Shown: piece after piece, positions 27,323 to 35,022 of the stretch
Layout: each line of letters starts with the position of its first letter
How positions within the stretch are numbered: position 1 is the stretch's first letter
Assembly (NCBI RefSeq): GCF_020618775.1
Contig: NZ_JAESVB010000013.1
Coordinates: forward strand, 40,652 to 104,651
Direction: 5' to 3'
DNA: 64,000 nucleotides
Source of the DNA: Acidisoma silvae
GTDB lineage: Bacteria > Pseudomonadota > Alphaproteobacteria > Acetobacterales > Acetobacteraceae
Notes under the pieces: generated by a model
The model's database searches: none
Seen by the model: only the letters and a program-made list of their open reading frames with translations
Told to the model about the DNA's origin: nothing
Made by a program: the position numbers and the translations under genes

Positions 27323-28528
27323 TTAGTTGCTGGTGCCCGTCACAGTCGGCGTGGGCAATGTCGAGGTCGGCACGTAGTCGTGCTGCGTGTCGACGGCGAG
27401 ATGAGCGGCCTCGAGCGACCCGCGCTCCAGGCTCGTCTTGTAGATCTGGAACTGAAGATAGTTGTTGAGGGCCAGCTCAGTGGCGATCTCACGCTCGACC
27501 GATGGCGGCGGCATGCTCTGGAGGTTGGCCGCCCAGGTCTCGTCCGAGACGCGGCGTTCTGATTCGATTTGAAGCACTTGGAGCCAGGAACCTTGGGTTT
27601 GGGCTGTCAAGCCCATGTTCGTCAGATAGTTCTGCTGAACCGTGGTCAACGGAACCGTCTGCGATTGTTCGCCGACAATGTTGTCGAGGAAGGTTTGCGC
27701 CGCCGATATCCTGGCGTTGTAGGCCCGACGTGCAACTTGTGCGTCCTGGCCTGCCAGTGACGTGAGCTGACTGCCGCGCAGCGGCGCCGGCGCGACGGCC
27801 TCGATCAGATTTGTCGCGTAATCTTTCGCGGCCGTCAGAGCCTGTTGGGTCGCATAAGTCCCGCCGGCAAACAGGGTTGAGAAACTCTGATCCGTATCGG
27901 CAGTGGCTGTATTGGCCGCGCAGGGAAGCCCGGCCGCCTGATCGTTAGCGTCGCAATAGCCGTTGATATGCTCGGCGTTTGCCGCCGCCGCCCCCTGCGC
28001 CTGCCCGTAGTAGGACGGCATGGTGGGCCAACCCTGATCGCGCTCATCCTGGATTTTGGCGATCGTGTATGCAACCTGATAGGCCTGATGTGCCGCTGAC
28101 TGCGTGCTGACGCCACCATCGAGGGCGGCGCATTGCGTCGGGCTTACTGTTTGCTGATCGCGGATCTGCGCATCACGAAGTTGCAACATATATTGCCCCA
28201 TCGCCTCATTGGAGGCGTCGGCGATCTGTTCCTGCGCACCGATCTGGGCCTTGGAATAGTTCGCGTTTTGCGTGAACCCTTCCTGCAACAATGTATTCGT
28301 GCTGCCGAACGTGGTGCTGCCGATTGCGGAGGAGATACCTTGGTTTATGCTTTGCACGGCCTGCAGAACGCTGAGGATGCCGCTCTCTTTGGCAAGCGTC
28401 TGGATTTCCTCGGCGATTGACGCAGGGTCGATGACCGGCAGATCGGCGTAAGCCGGCGTGACGTGGAAAGCAATGGCGCCGATCACTATGCCGACGGCCG
28501 TCGCCCCGTAGAGGGATAACTTGCGCAT
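27323..28528 (-). CDS. Exported T4SS-associated protein, possibly TraW/IcmX-like
   Basis: 401 residues with a clear signal peptide (LSLYGATAVGIVIGAIAFHV then TPAYA). The mature part is helical, Ala/Gln-rich with four cysteines (PTQCAALDG, NGYCDAND, LPCAAN) and a C-terminal section rich in Glu/Leu helices. Length, export and its location next to dotA fit IncI TraW, the IcmX counterpart, but the VirB5-like group also has such helical exported proteins. The assignment is tentative. Start has GGAGACGGCC before it. Confidence 0.5.
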   Translation of the reverse strand: MRKLSLYGATAVGIVIGAIAFHVTPAYADLPVIDPASIAEEIQTLAKESGILSVLQAVQSINQGISSAIGSTTFGSTNTLLQEGFTQNANYSKAQIGAQEQIADASNEAMGQYMLQLRDAQIRDQQTVSPTQCAALDGGVSTQSAAHQAYQVAYTIAKIQDERDQGWPTMPSYYGQAQGAAAANAEHINGYCDANDQAAGLPCAANTATADTDQSFSTLFAGGTYATQQALTAAKDYATNLIEAVAPAPLRGSQLTSLAGQDAQVARRAYNARISAAQTFLDNIVGEQSQTVPLTTVQQNYLTNMGLTAQTQGSWLQVLQIESERRVSDETWAANLQSMPPPSVEREIATELALNNYLQFQIYKTSLERGSLEAAHLAVDTQHDYVPTSTLPTPTVTGTSN

Positions 28529-28537
28529 GGCCGTCTC

Positions 28538-29089
28538 CTAGAAGGTGCCGTTGATGTTCTGCAGGGCGGTGTAGCCGGTCGGATACATGCCGTTGCCGGT
28601 GATATAGAGGCCGGTGCCTGAGCCGTTGGTGCCAACGCCGCCGCCGAGTGTGCCGATTGTCGGGCCGCCGCCGCCGAAGGTCAGCTTCGGACAAGACAAG
28701 CCGCCGCCAAGACCACCGAAGCCGAGATTGAACCCGGTAATGGTCAGCCCGCATTGGACATTGCCGAGCCAGGAATTCCAGGTTTGCTGAACGGCGCTGC
28801 AAAGCTGCCCTTCGACCGTCTGGAGCAGCGAGGTCGGGTTCAAGAGGTTGGTCACCAGATTGAGGCCGACGCCATTGAAGAAGTTATTGAGGCAGGAGAG
28901 GCTCGTCACGCTCTTGGGTTGCGTTATCGTGGTCTGATCGGCCGCCATCCGCGCCGTCATACCGTTGGCAGCGGCCTGGGCGAGAGCCGCGCAGCCGACG
29001 CTCCCAGTTGTGGTGGATTGTGCGAGTGCGGGGGAAGCGGACATCGCGGAGACCGCGAGGATCGCAGCCGCGGCGATGCTCTTAAACAT
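28538..29089 (-). CDS. Exported glycine-rich cysteine-containing protein
   Basis: 183 residues. Signal peptide MFKSIAAAAILAVSAMSASP with cleavage after ALA. The mature part has five cysteines and a Gly-rich C-terminus (FGGLGGGLSCPKLTFGGGGP). No family recognised. The cysteines suggest disulfides in the periplasm, which fits the presence of a DsbC-like protein in the same regulon. It lies 9 bases upstream of the 401-residue gene and overlaps the gene before it. Confidence 0.65.
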   Translation of the reverse strand: MFKSIAAAAILAVSAMSASPALAQSTTTGSVGCAALAQAAANGMTARMAADQTTITQPKSVTSLSCLNNFFNGVGLNLVTNLLNPTSLLQTVEGQLCSAVQQTWNSWLGNVQCGLTITGFNLGFGGLGGGLSCPKLTFGGGGPTIGTLGGGVGTNGSGTGLYITGNGMYPTGYTALQNINGTF

Positions 29090-29555
29090 TGGAGGACTCC
29101 TTGTTAGCGGTGTCGGTCGCCGACACCAGTTCATCCATGCGTTCGATGGAAATCAGTCTTTGAAGTGTCGCCTGGCGCGCGATCGTCGTGACGGTCGCGA
29201 ACAAAGCCCGCCCTGCCGGCGTTTTGTGTTCCAGCAAGGCGTCCTCAATGGTCAGGTGGTCGGACAACCCTGTTGCCCTGAGCCAATGGAAGAAAGCCAG
29301 CGCCCGTGCTGTACCGACCTGGGCGAGGACAAGCTGGAGATCGCCCTGAAACTCCCGATCCATCGAAGCGGTGGAGAGAGCTTCAGGACTGCGGTGGGCG
29401 AGCTGGTCGAGGATCTGCCCGAACTCCACGAGCAGGCCGGTCGCCTGCACCGACGCCTCAACCGGGCGTAGGGCTGGGGGCCATGCATCGTCCAAACGGA
29501 CGGGGCGCACCGCATCCAGCCAGTCGGTCACAACTTTTGTTCGCAGGTCAGGCAT
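29082..29555 (-). CDS. Soluble helical protein, first gene of minus-strand operon
   Basis: 157 residues, no recognised family, no signal or membrane segment. Helical with many Leu/Ala (LLVEFGQILDQLAHRS, ALAFFHWLRATGLSDHL). The start MPDLRTK is preceded by AGGAGC and lies 29 bases after the promoter-like element. The longer frame upstream would cross that element and is rejected. First gene of the operon 29555-25944 with the exported proteins; possibly a chaperone. Confidence 0.6.
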   Translation of the reverse strand: MPDLRTKVVTDWLDAVRPVRLDDAWPPALRPVEASVQATGLLVEFGQILDQLAHRSPEALSTASMDREFQGDLQLVLAQVGTARALAFFHWLRATGLSDHLTIEDALLEHKTPAGRALFATVTTIARQATLQRLISIERMDELVSATDTANKESSNV

Positions 29556-29583
29556 TGCACAGCTCCTGTTACGGATTGCGGGG

Positions 29584-29609
29584 AGCATCGCGCGCCGTTC
29601 TGCGAACGG
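29584..29609 (-). promoter_or_regulatory. Transfer-regulon promoter element, site 6
   Basis: Minus strand CCGTTCGCA then GATGCT at the standard spacing. The element is part of a 9-bp inverted repeat (29592-29600 and 29604-29612, GCGCCGTTC and its complement, 3-base loop). Confidence 0.65.
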
Positions 29610-29611
29610 CG

Positions 29612-30040
29612 CTATTTTCTGATTTCGACCGCCATGTGGGTCATCACGAGATGCAGGCCGAGCGGTTTGACCGCCTCGCGTAAGACCTCGTTCCATCCTT
29701 TGCCGCCCTGCCAGGAGACCATCGAGGAGGCGCTGGCACCGGGACCGTAGGTCACGCGCACGGTAGAGGGCACGATCTGGCGGCAGGCAAAGCCGAGCGG
29801 GACGTTATTCCCGAACCCCTTGGCCAGCTTCCAGTGCCAGGTCGGCTTGTGGGGTGTCTTCGCTGCAAGATCCTCGGGATCGACAATCGGCGCCATGCTG
29901 GTCGGCGCCGCTGCAACCCCCGCGGGTGAAGGTGCCGGTGACCCACTCTTCACGACAAAATCCGCCCACGCGGGCGGACTTTTTGCGAGTAGTGTCACCG
30001 CGAGGAATGCCAAAAGGATAGCATTGCGGTAAATGGTCAT
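29612..30040 (-). CDS. Exported TcpQ/PilL-like domain protein
   Basis: 142 residues. Signal peptide (MTIYRNAILLAFLAVTLLAK to AWA), a Pro/Ala-rich linker (about 28-60), then a C-terminal domain (residues 65-142; VPLGFACRQIVPSTVRVTYG and WNEVLREAVKPLGLHLVMTH) resembling the TcpQ/PilL secretin-associated fold. In conjugation or pilus systems such domains sit in the periplasm against the outer-membrane complex. The ATG at 30040 has GGAGG six to seven bases upstream. Transcribed by its own regulon promoter. Confidence 0.65.
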   Translation of the reverse strand: MTIYRNAILLAFLAVTLLAKSPPAWADFVVKSGSPAPSPAGVAAAPTSMAPIVDPEDLAAKTPHKPTWHWKLAKGFGNNVPLGFACRQIVPSTVRVTYGPGASASSMVSWQGGKGWNEVLREAVKPLGLHLVMTHMAVEIRK

Positions 30041-30070
30041 CACGCGCCTCCGACGAATGCATCAGGCGAA

Positions 30071-30096
30071 TGGTTGAGCCAATTTTTTGCGAATGG
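30071..30096 (-). promoter_or_regulatory. Transfer-regulon promoter element, site 7 (variant)
   Basis: Minus strand CCATTCGCA (one mismatch), 11-base spacer, CAACCA. It ends 31 bases before the TcpQ-like gene. The weakest of the fifteen sites. Confidence 0.5.
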
Positions 30097-30220
30097 GGAT
30101 TGCGAAACTGGTTTATGACAGGGGATAAGCGCACACCGTTTTAGGCGTCGCGGCTCGAGGAGCGGCATGGCTGGAGCATTGCTGCGGTTGGTTTTTGCTT
30201 GAGGAGTTAGACTGCGACCT

Positions 30221-30652
30221 ATGGCCAAAGAAGCAAAAGAGCCGGCTTCGCGCGATGAGGACATTGAAGATGTAGTCCGGACGGTGGCTGACCGTCTGGC
30301 CGCAGCGCGCAAGGCTCGCGGATGGACCCAGAAGCAGTTCGGCGAAATGGCGGACATGAGCCAGCAACGTATCTTCGAGCTGGAGCAAGGCGTCGGCAAT
30401 ATTACGATCCGAACTCTGAGTAAAATGGCCAAGATTTTGGATATCGATGTTCACACGCTATTTGTAGGCAGCGGCCCGAGTGTTGAGTATGGGCTCGCAA
30501 ATTCTATGGCGAAGCTCATGAAAATGCTTGAGGACAGGGGAGCGCAAGATAGCGAAAGACGCGAACAAGAGGAGTTGTTTCGTTCAAGTTTTCTGTCGAT
30601 CATACAGCGACTTGAGCAACTGACCGTTCGTAAACCAACGAAGGATAAATAA
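30221..30652 (+). CDS. XRE-family helix-turn-helix regulator
   Basis: 143 residues. A Cro/C1-type HTH covers about residues 20-78 (RKARGWTQKQFGEMADMSQQ, IFELEQGVGNITIRTLSKMA), followed by a charged C-terminal tail with Glu/Arg-rich helices. It sits between the divergent minus-strand and plus-strand transfer operons and lacks the regulon promoter element in front of it, so it is a plausible controller of transfer genes. This is an inference from position only. Confidence 0.85.
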   Translation: MAKEAKEPASRDEDIEDVVRTVADRLAAARKARGWTQKQFGEMADMSQQRIFELEQGVGNITIRTLSKMAKILDIDVHTLFVGSGPSVEYGLANSMAKLMKMLEDRGAQDSERREQEELFRSSFLSIIQRLEQLTVRKPTKDK

Positions 30653-30781
30653 AGCCGCGCAGTGTCATCCATCATCCTGCCGAAGGTAGCCGCAAGACGC
30701 TGATAAACAAGCGGAGATCGGTTTTTTAGGAAAAACATCAAGGTTTTTCTTGATTAACACGCTTACGGTTGTTAGATAGAT

Positions 30782-30800
30782 CTCCAGTCCCTGACTGGAG
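30782..30800 (+). promoter_or_regulatory. Hairpin covering the ribosome site of the GcrA-like gene
   Basis: CTCCAGTC (30782-30789) and GACTGGAG (30793-30800) form a perfect 8-bp stem with a 3-base loop. The right arm includes most of the TGGAGG ribosome site (30796-30801) of the GTG at 30807, so the stem would hide it in mRNA. It may alternatively be a DNA operator. Confidence 0.55.
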
Positions 30801-30806
30801 GTTAAT

Positions 30807-32000
30807 GTGGCGTTTACGGGCGTCCAAAAAGTTGAGGAAAAAGGTGCGGCGCTTCCGGCGGCGCTTGGCCTGCCTCATCTTCCGCCCGCCGCTCCCCAGT
30901 TTCCCCTTTTCGATCGTCTCCTGACCTGCATGGTCAGTGCGGGACAGGGTATCCAAGCCCTCTGCCTACTGCTGAGCCTGAGCCGGGCCGTCCTTGACGA
31001 ACACATCATCCGGCTTGGCATCGCTAACCCGCATGACCGTCCGATGCGCGGCGGCGGGGCAAAGGCGTGGTCCCTGAAAGATGCGATACGTCTGATCGTT
31101 TGGCGTCTCGCCGGCGTTCATCCGGAGGTAATCGGCCAGAGGCTGGATACACCGCGTTCAGCAAGCGCCGTGCGCGCGAAAGCCCGGCGGCTCGGCATTC
31201 CCTGTCCGGATCGAAAAGCGCTGCATAAGCCCCAGCCGGATAGCTTGCGTGATCCTGGCGCATCGGGCCTCATGGCCACGCTCATGCTGGCGGGCATTGA
31301 GCCTGGGCAGTCGGCCGATGAGGCGCTGAAGCGTCTGCGTGACAGCGTTGTGGTGAGCGCGGCCGAGGTGGTTTCACTCCCCACCAAAGAAGGGCGGCCG
31401 CGTCGGAAACGGAACAAAGCGGCGGGGCAGCGTGAGTTGCCGTTCTTCGGGATTGTTCCCGACCAGGGCGAGCAAAAGGTTCAAAAGCCCGAACCAGTCC
31501 AAATCCCAACCGCCGAAAATCAAGTCAATTTCGGCGAAGACTTGACCTGGTTTGCAGGCCTCAAGGGACGAACGAAAGCTCAATCAAATCGCGTTGCGGT
31601 TTGGATCGCATTCATGCTCATGGCGGGCGGGCTCCATTACAAAGAGGCTGCCAAGAAACTCGGCGTGACCCCGGACGCGTTCAGGACGTTCAAGACGAAC
31701 GTCGCGATCCCGAGTGATTCCGACCGCCGTAAAATGGGCAACGTCTTTGACCTTGACGCGGCCGAAGCCACACTCAACCGCTCAGGTTATGAACTGAAAC
31801 GTTGCCTCAACAGCGCCAATTGGTTCTGGGCAAAAAAATCCGAAAAGGGCGTGCGACTTTCGCCGCCACTTCGACGCGGCGAGAAAATAATCGGCGAGCA
31901 TGGCAACAAGTTCACGATAATTACGCGTGCTATGCTCGATGCAGAAACTCGCGCAAGGCATGCGCCGTTCGCAAAAACCCATGCCAGACTGTTTGCATGA
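30807..32000 (+). CDS. Putative GcrA-like DNA-binding regulator
   Basis: 397 residues, GTG start with TGGAGG five bases before it. Residues about 85-140 (AWSLKDAIRLIVWRLAGVHP, then RSASAVRAKARRLGIP) look like the tryptophan-anchored helix-turn-helix of GcrA-type regulators, which act with the housekeeping RNA polymerase in Alphaproteobacteria. A second helix-turn-helix-like stretch lies near 270-300 (HYKEAAKKLGVTPDAFRTFK). The rest is Pro/Lys-rich linker. It is not preceded by the regulon element but ends over site 8, in front of dotI. A role as transfer activator is inferred; the family call is by pattern only. Confidence 0.55.
   Translation: MAFTGVQKVEEKGAALPAALGLPHLPPAAPQFPLFDRLLTCMVSAGQGIQALCLLLSLSRAVLDEHIIRLGIANPHDRPMRGGGAKAWSLKDAIRLIVWRLAGVHPEVIGQRLDTPRSASAVRAKARRLGIPCPDRKALHKPQPDSLRDPGASGLMATLMLAGIEPGQSADEALKRLRDSVVVSAAEVVSLPTKEGRPRRKRNKAAGQRELPFFGIVPDQGEQKVQKPEPVQIPTAENQVNFGEDLTWFAGLKGRTKAQSNRVAVWIAFMLMAGGLHYKEAAKKLGVTPDAFRTFKTNVAIPSDSDRRKMGNVFDLDAAEATLNRSGYELKRCLNSANWFWAKKSEKGVRLSPPLRRGEKIIGEHGNKFTIITRAMLDAETRARHAPFAKTHARLFA
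31965..31990 (+). promoter_or_regulatory. Transfer-regulon promoter element, site 8
   Basis: CCGTTCGCA, 11-base spacer, CAGACT. It lies inside the 3' end of the GcrA-like gene and serves the dotI-dotH-dotG operon. Confidence 0.7.
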
Positions 32001-32007
32001 TGCAAAC
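31991..32007 (+). promoter_or_regulatory. Palindrome at the dotI transcription start
   Basis: GTTTGCAT-G-ATGCAAAC, a perfect inverted repeat directly after the -10-like hexamer of site 8. It would cover the transcription start, the position expected of a repressor site. Confidence 0.55.
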
Positions 32008-32021
32008 ATGTGGGCACTGTC

Positions 32022-32651
32022 ATGAGAAATTCCTCTAGCACGATTTCGCGGCGGCTTTCTGATCCGGATTTTCAGGGGCTCCTCGTCAACCGCTGCCTCG
32101 GTCTGACGATCGCGATGGCCGCGCTGCTAGGGGTCTCGATCGCGCATGACGCCTGGCAGTGGACCCATCCGGTTCAACCACGTTATTTCTTTACGGATGG
32201 CAAGAACACGCCGCGCCCTGTCGTCGCACTCGACAGTCCCATCGTTGATGATACGCAGCTTTTGCAATGGACGGTGGGAGCGGTTCTCGCACCCTACAAC
32301 ATCGACTACTACAATTACCCGGCTGAGCTGAACACGGCGAGCCGCAAGTTCACGCTTCATGGCTGGAATACGTTCGCGCAGTCCTTCATCGGCGAGGGCA
32401 ATTTCGACGAACTGAAGCGGGCAAGGCTGTTGTGTCACGCGCAGTCCGAAAGAGCCGCCTTGATCCATCAGACGAGCTACCAACAAGGTGCCCTCGCCTA
32501 TGAGATCCAGGTTCCTGTCGTGCAGACCTGTGAAAACGTCAACCAGGCCAGTACGAACAGAATGATGATTACTGCGCTCGTCGTTCGCACAAATGCCGAC
32601 GATCATCCAGACGGGCTGGCGATCGATCAACTCGTGGCAAGCCCGGAGTAG
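32022..32651 (+). CDS. dotI: DotI/IcmL (TraM) inner-membrane T4SS protein
   Basis: 209 residues. A short cytoplasmic N-terminus is followed by one transmembrane helix (about 26-41, CLGLTIAMAALLGVSI) and a periplasmic domain with DTQLLQWTVGAVLAPYNIDY and YEIQVPVVQTCENVNQASTN, the family's characteristic regions. DotI forms an inner-membrane ring in Dot/Icm and IncI transfer systems. The ATG at 32022 is preferred to the GTG at 32010. First gene of dotI-dotH-dotG, the conserved order in these systems. Confidence 0.85.
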   Translation: MRNSSSTISRRLSDPDFQGLLVNRCLGLTIAMAALLGVSIAHDAWQWTHPVQPRYFFTDGKNTPRPVVALDSPIVDDTQLLQWTVGAVLAPYNIDYYNYPAELNTASRKFTLHGWNTFAQSFIGEGNFDELKRARLLCHAQSERAALIHQTSYQQGALAYEIQVPVVQTCENVNQASTNRMMITALVVRTNADDHPDGLAIDQLVASPE

Positions 32652-32671
32652 CCGTCATGGAGGGCAAACGG

Positions 32672-33655
32672 ATGAGCCACGGGATTAAGAGACGCGCGCG
32701 GGACGGGGCGGTGAGCCTTTCGGTTCTGGCGCTGATGGCAGCAACGCCGGCATTCGCGCAATCGGATGGCACTGGCAATTCAGGGGTGCCATCGCCGAAT
32801 TCTGCGAATGGCAATGCCGCCGAGCAGCAGGCCGTTCAAAATGCGATCCCCCTCTCCCCGGAGGCGATCCAGGAGCTGGCCAAGCGCTATAACGCGACCA
32901 AGCAAGCCGAGGAGCAGTCCGTCATCCCCATGGCGGCGCCCATGAGCCGGCAGGTCAATGTCAGCTTCGCGCCGGGTGCGGCGGTGAGCATCATTCAAAC
33001 GGTCAAGGGCTACCCCACTGCCGTCTCCTTTTTCGATGCCACGGGCCAGCCTTGGCCGATCCAGTGGGACACGAATTCCGACCCGGCGGCCGTCTCTGGT
33101 GCGGCCAGTTGCAGCGCACCCAACAGCCATGGTGGCCCGTCGGTGGTGGCGATCGGCTTCTTCGTCTGCACGCCGACCAAAGGCAGCAATGTCCTGGAGA
33201 TTACGCCGATATCCCTCGCCCCGCGTGGCGGTCTTGTGGTGTCCCTGCAGAACTCGCCCAAACCCCTCACCTTCCTGATGATGGCGGGGGGCGGTCGGTA
33301 TGATGCGGACCTGTCAGTCCATGTCGGCGATCGAGGGCCCAACGCGCAGGTTTCGATCATGACCCAGCCGGACGCGCCGGATACGGGGGCGCCATACCTG
33401 ACAGGGATGCTGGAAGGCGTGCCGCCGGCCGATGCAACGCCGCTCTCGGTCGAGGGCGTCTCGCCCGACGACCTGACGGCCTGGCGCCTGGGCGGCAATG
33501 TTTACATCCGCACCCCGGACACGCTGCTTTCGCCCGAGTGGACAGCATCTGAAGCCGAAGCCGGCACGACGGTCTACGCCGTCCCCAACACCCCGGTCGT
33601 GCTGCTCTCCGTCAACGGCCGGACGGTGTCGGCCCAACTCAAGGATTCCCAGTGA
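32672..33655 (+). CDS. dotH: DotH/IcmK (TraN) outer-membrane core protein
   Basis: 327 residues with a signal peptide (AVSLSVLALMAATPAFAQ). The secreted part shows the DotH features: an N-terminal helical segment (IPLSPEAIQELAKRYNATKQ) and a C-terminal beta-rich domain with RQVNVSFAPGAAVSIIQTVK and YPTAVSFFDATGQPWPI. DotH joins DotC and DotD in the outer-membrane ring. The ATG at 32672 has GGAGGG before it; an ATG five codons upstream is the alternative. The stop overlaps dotG. Confidence 0.88.
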   Translation: MSHGIKRRARDGAVSLSVLALMAATPAFAQSDGTGNSGVPSPNSANGNAAEQQAVQNAIPLSPEAIQELAKRYNATKQAEEQSVIPMAAPMSRQVNVSFAPGAAVSIIQTVKGYPTAVSFFDATGQPWPIQWDTNSDPAAVSGAASCSAPNSHGGPSVVAIGFFVCTPTKGSNVLEITPISLAPRGGLVVSLQNSPKPLTFLMMAGGGRYDADLSVHVGDRGPNAQVSIMTQPDAPDTGAPYLTGMLEGVPPADATPLSVEGVSPDDLTAWRLGGNVYIRTPDTLLSPEWTASEAEAGTTVYAVPNTPVVLLSVNGRTVSAQLKDSQ

Positions 33656-34935
33656 TGTCCGACACTGCCCCCTGGTGGAAGCCGAACCTGAAGAGCGGAA
33701 CCTTTCTGACGAGTGCTGGACAGGCAGGGCCACGCCGATTGCTGATCATCGGTGCCAGCGGCCTCGTGCTGGTAACGCTGGCTGTCATCGTCATCACCAG
33801 CGGCCATCATGTGCAGCCGTTTTCTCAGGACGCGCACATGAAGCCGGTCGATCCCCTGCCAGGGGGACTGCATACCACGCCCGAGCAGGATCAGTTGGCG
33901 CTCCAGGCGGAAACGGCGGGCGCGAACACGGCGTACGCCAAGGGCAATTCCTATACCCCGCCCATCGCCCCGAGCGCCTCGGTCATTGCGGCCCCGACCG
34001 TGCAAGCGACGCCGCCATCGGCCGCGGCACCGATGCCGGCGCCACACTTCGTGCCGCCCCCTCCACCCCAGATTATCCCGGTGGACGAGCCTGCCTTCCC
34101 GCCGCAGACGATCGCCGCCCCACAAGCAGCTCCAGAGCCGATCCAGGCGACACCCGTGGCAGTCACGAGCGCCAACCCTCAGGCCGTTGCAGCTTACAAT
34201 CAGCAGATTTCCGATCTTTTTAACCAATGGGGTGGCCGCCCGCCAGAAACGGATGTGGTCATGCCGCCGAGCGCGACACAGACGGCGAGCGATCCGGTCG
34301 GGACAGGGCATGGTGGTGGACAGGCGGCAGATCCACCCGGCAAGGCAACCGGCAGCGCCTCGAGCAATGCTGGCACTGGGACAGTGCTCGTTCCGGCGGG
34401 CCGGGGCATCTATGCCCATCCCATCCTCGCGCTGAATTCCGATGAGACCAGCCCCGTGATCATGCAGGCCGATAGCGGGCCGATCGCCGGGGACCGTATG
34501 GTGGGCTCTTTCGAGCGCCAGGATGATCGCCTGATCATCCATATCAGCAGCATCGTCCATCAAGGCCAGGTGATTAGCTGCGATGGCGTGGTGATTGCCC
34601 CGGACACCATGGAAGCCTCGGTCGCCACGGGCGTGGATGAGCATTATCTCTCCCGCGTCATTCTGCCGGCGGCGGCGGCCTTCATCCAGGGGCTCGGCCA
34701 GGCAATCGCCACCACGTCGAATTCCGTGCAAGTGCTGAGTCCGTTGGGTGGTGCCACCACGGCGACAAACCTGAACTTTCGCCAGCAGCTCGGCGTCGGC
34801 GCTGGCACGGCCGGTGCTCAGGTCGGAACCTTTCTGAATCAAGCCGCGCCAAAAGGACCGACTGTCACGCTCGACGCCAATGTCGGCGTCGGTGTGATGT
34901 TCCTGACGGATGTGAAGACTCAGGCAAACCCGTAA
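33655..34935 (+). CDS. dotG: DotG/IcmE (TraO) envelope-spanning channel protein
   Basis: 426 residues. One transmembrane helix (about 29-48), a Pro/Ala-rich periplasmic linker (60-200), and a C-terminal VirB10/TrbI-like domain (about 245-400; GRGIYAHPILALNSDETSPV, GDRMVGSFERQDDRLIIHIS, YLSRVILPAAAAFIQGLGQA). It forms the central channel linking both membranes. Legionella DotG is much longer because of pentapeptide repeats, which are absent here as in IncI TraO. The start is coupled to the dotH stop (TGATG). A terminator follows. Confidence 0.9.
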   Translation: MSDTAPWWKPNLKSGTFLTSAGQAGPRRLLIIGASGLVLVTLAVIVITSGHHVQPFSQDAHMKPVDPLPGGLHTTPEQDQLALQAETAGANTAYAKGNSYTPPIAPSASVIAAPTVQATPPSAAAPMPAPHFVPPPPPQIIPVDEPAFPPQTIAAPQAAPEPIQATPVAVTSANPQAVAAYNQQISDLFNQWGGRPPETDVVMPPSATQTASDPVGTGHGGGQAADPPGKATGSASSNAGTGTVLVPAGRGIYAHPILALNSDETSPVIMQADSGPIAGDRMVGSFERQDDRLIIHISSIVHQGQVISCDGVVIAPDTMEASVATGVDEHYLSRVILPAAAAFIQGLGQAIATTSNSVQVLSPLGGATTATNLNFRQQLGVGAGTAGAQVGTFLNQAAPKGPTVTLDANVGVGVMFLTDVKTQANP

Positions 34936-34963
34936 AGCCCGTTTACCGGTCAGGAAACTCTCT

Positions 34964-34989
34964 CCGTTCGCAAATCAAAGGGCGATGCT
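34964..34989 (+). promoter_or_regulatory. Transfer-regulon promoter element, site 9
   Basis: CCGTTCGCA, 11-base spacer, GATGCT. The hexamer (34984-34989) overlaps the left arm of the dotG terminator hairpin. It serves dotF and traQ-like genes. Confidence 0.65.
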
Positions 34990-35007
34990 TCGGCATCGCC
35001 CTTTTTT
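34980..35007 (+). terminator. Rho-independent terminator after dotG
   Basis: Perfect 9-bp stem GGGCGATGC / GCATCGCCC with a TTCG tetraloop and a run of six T (35002-35007). A strong terminator for dotI-dotH-dotG read-through. Confidence 0.9.
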
Positions 35008-35022
35008 CAGGAGCAAACGGTC

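Noticed and set aside
30621..30640. Near match GACCGTTCGTAAA to the regulon element
   Set aside because: Inside the XRE gene, one core mismatch, no gene start at the expected distance.
33574..34842. 422-codon frame opposite dotG
   Set aside because: Shadow of the Pro/Ala-rich dotG frame; arginine-rich nonsense-like composition.
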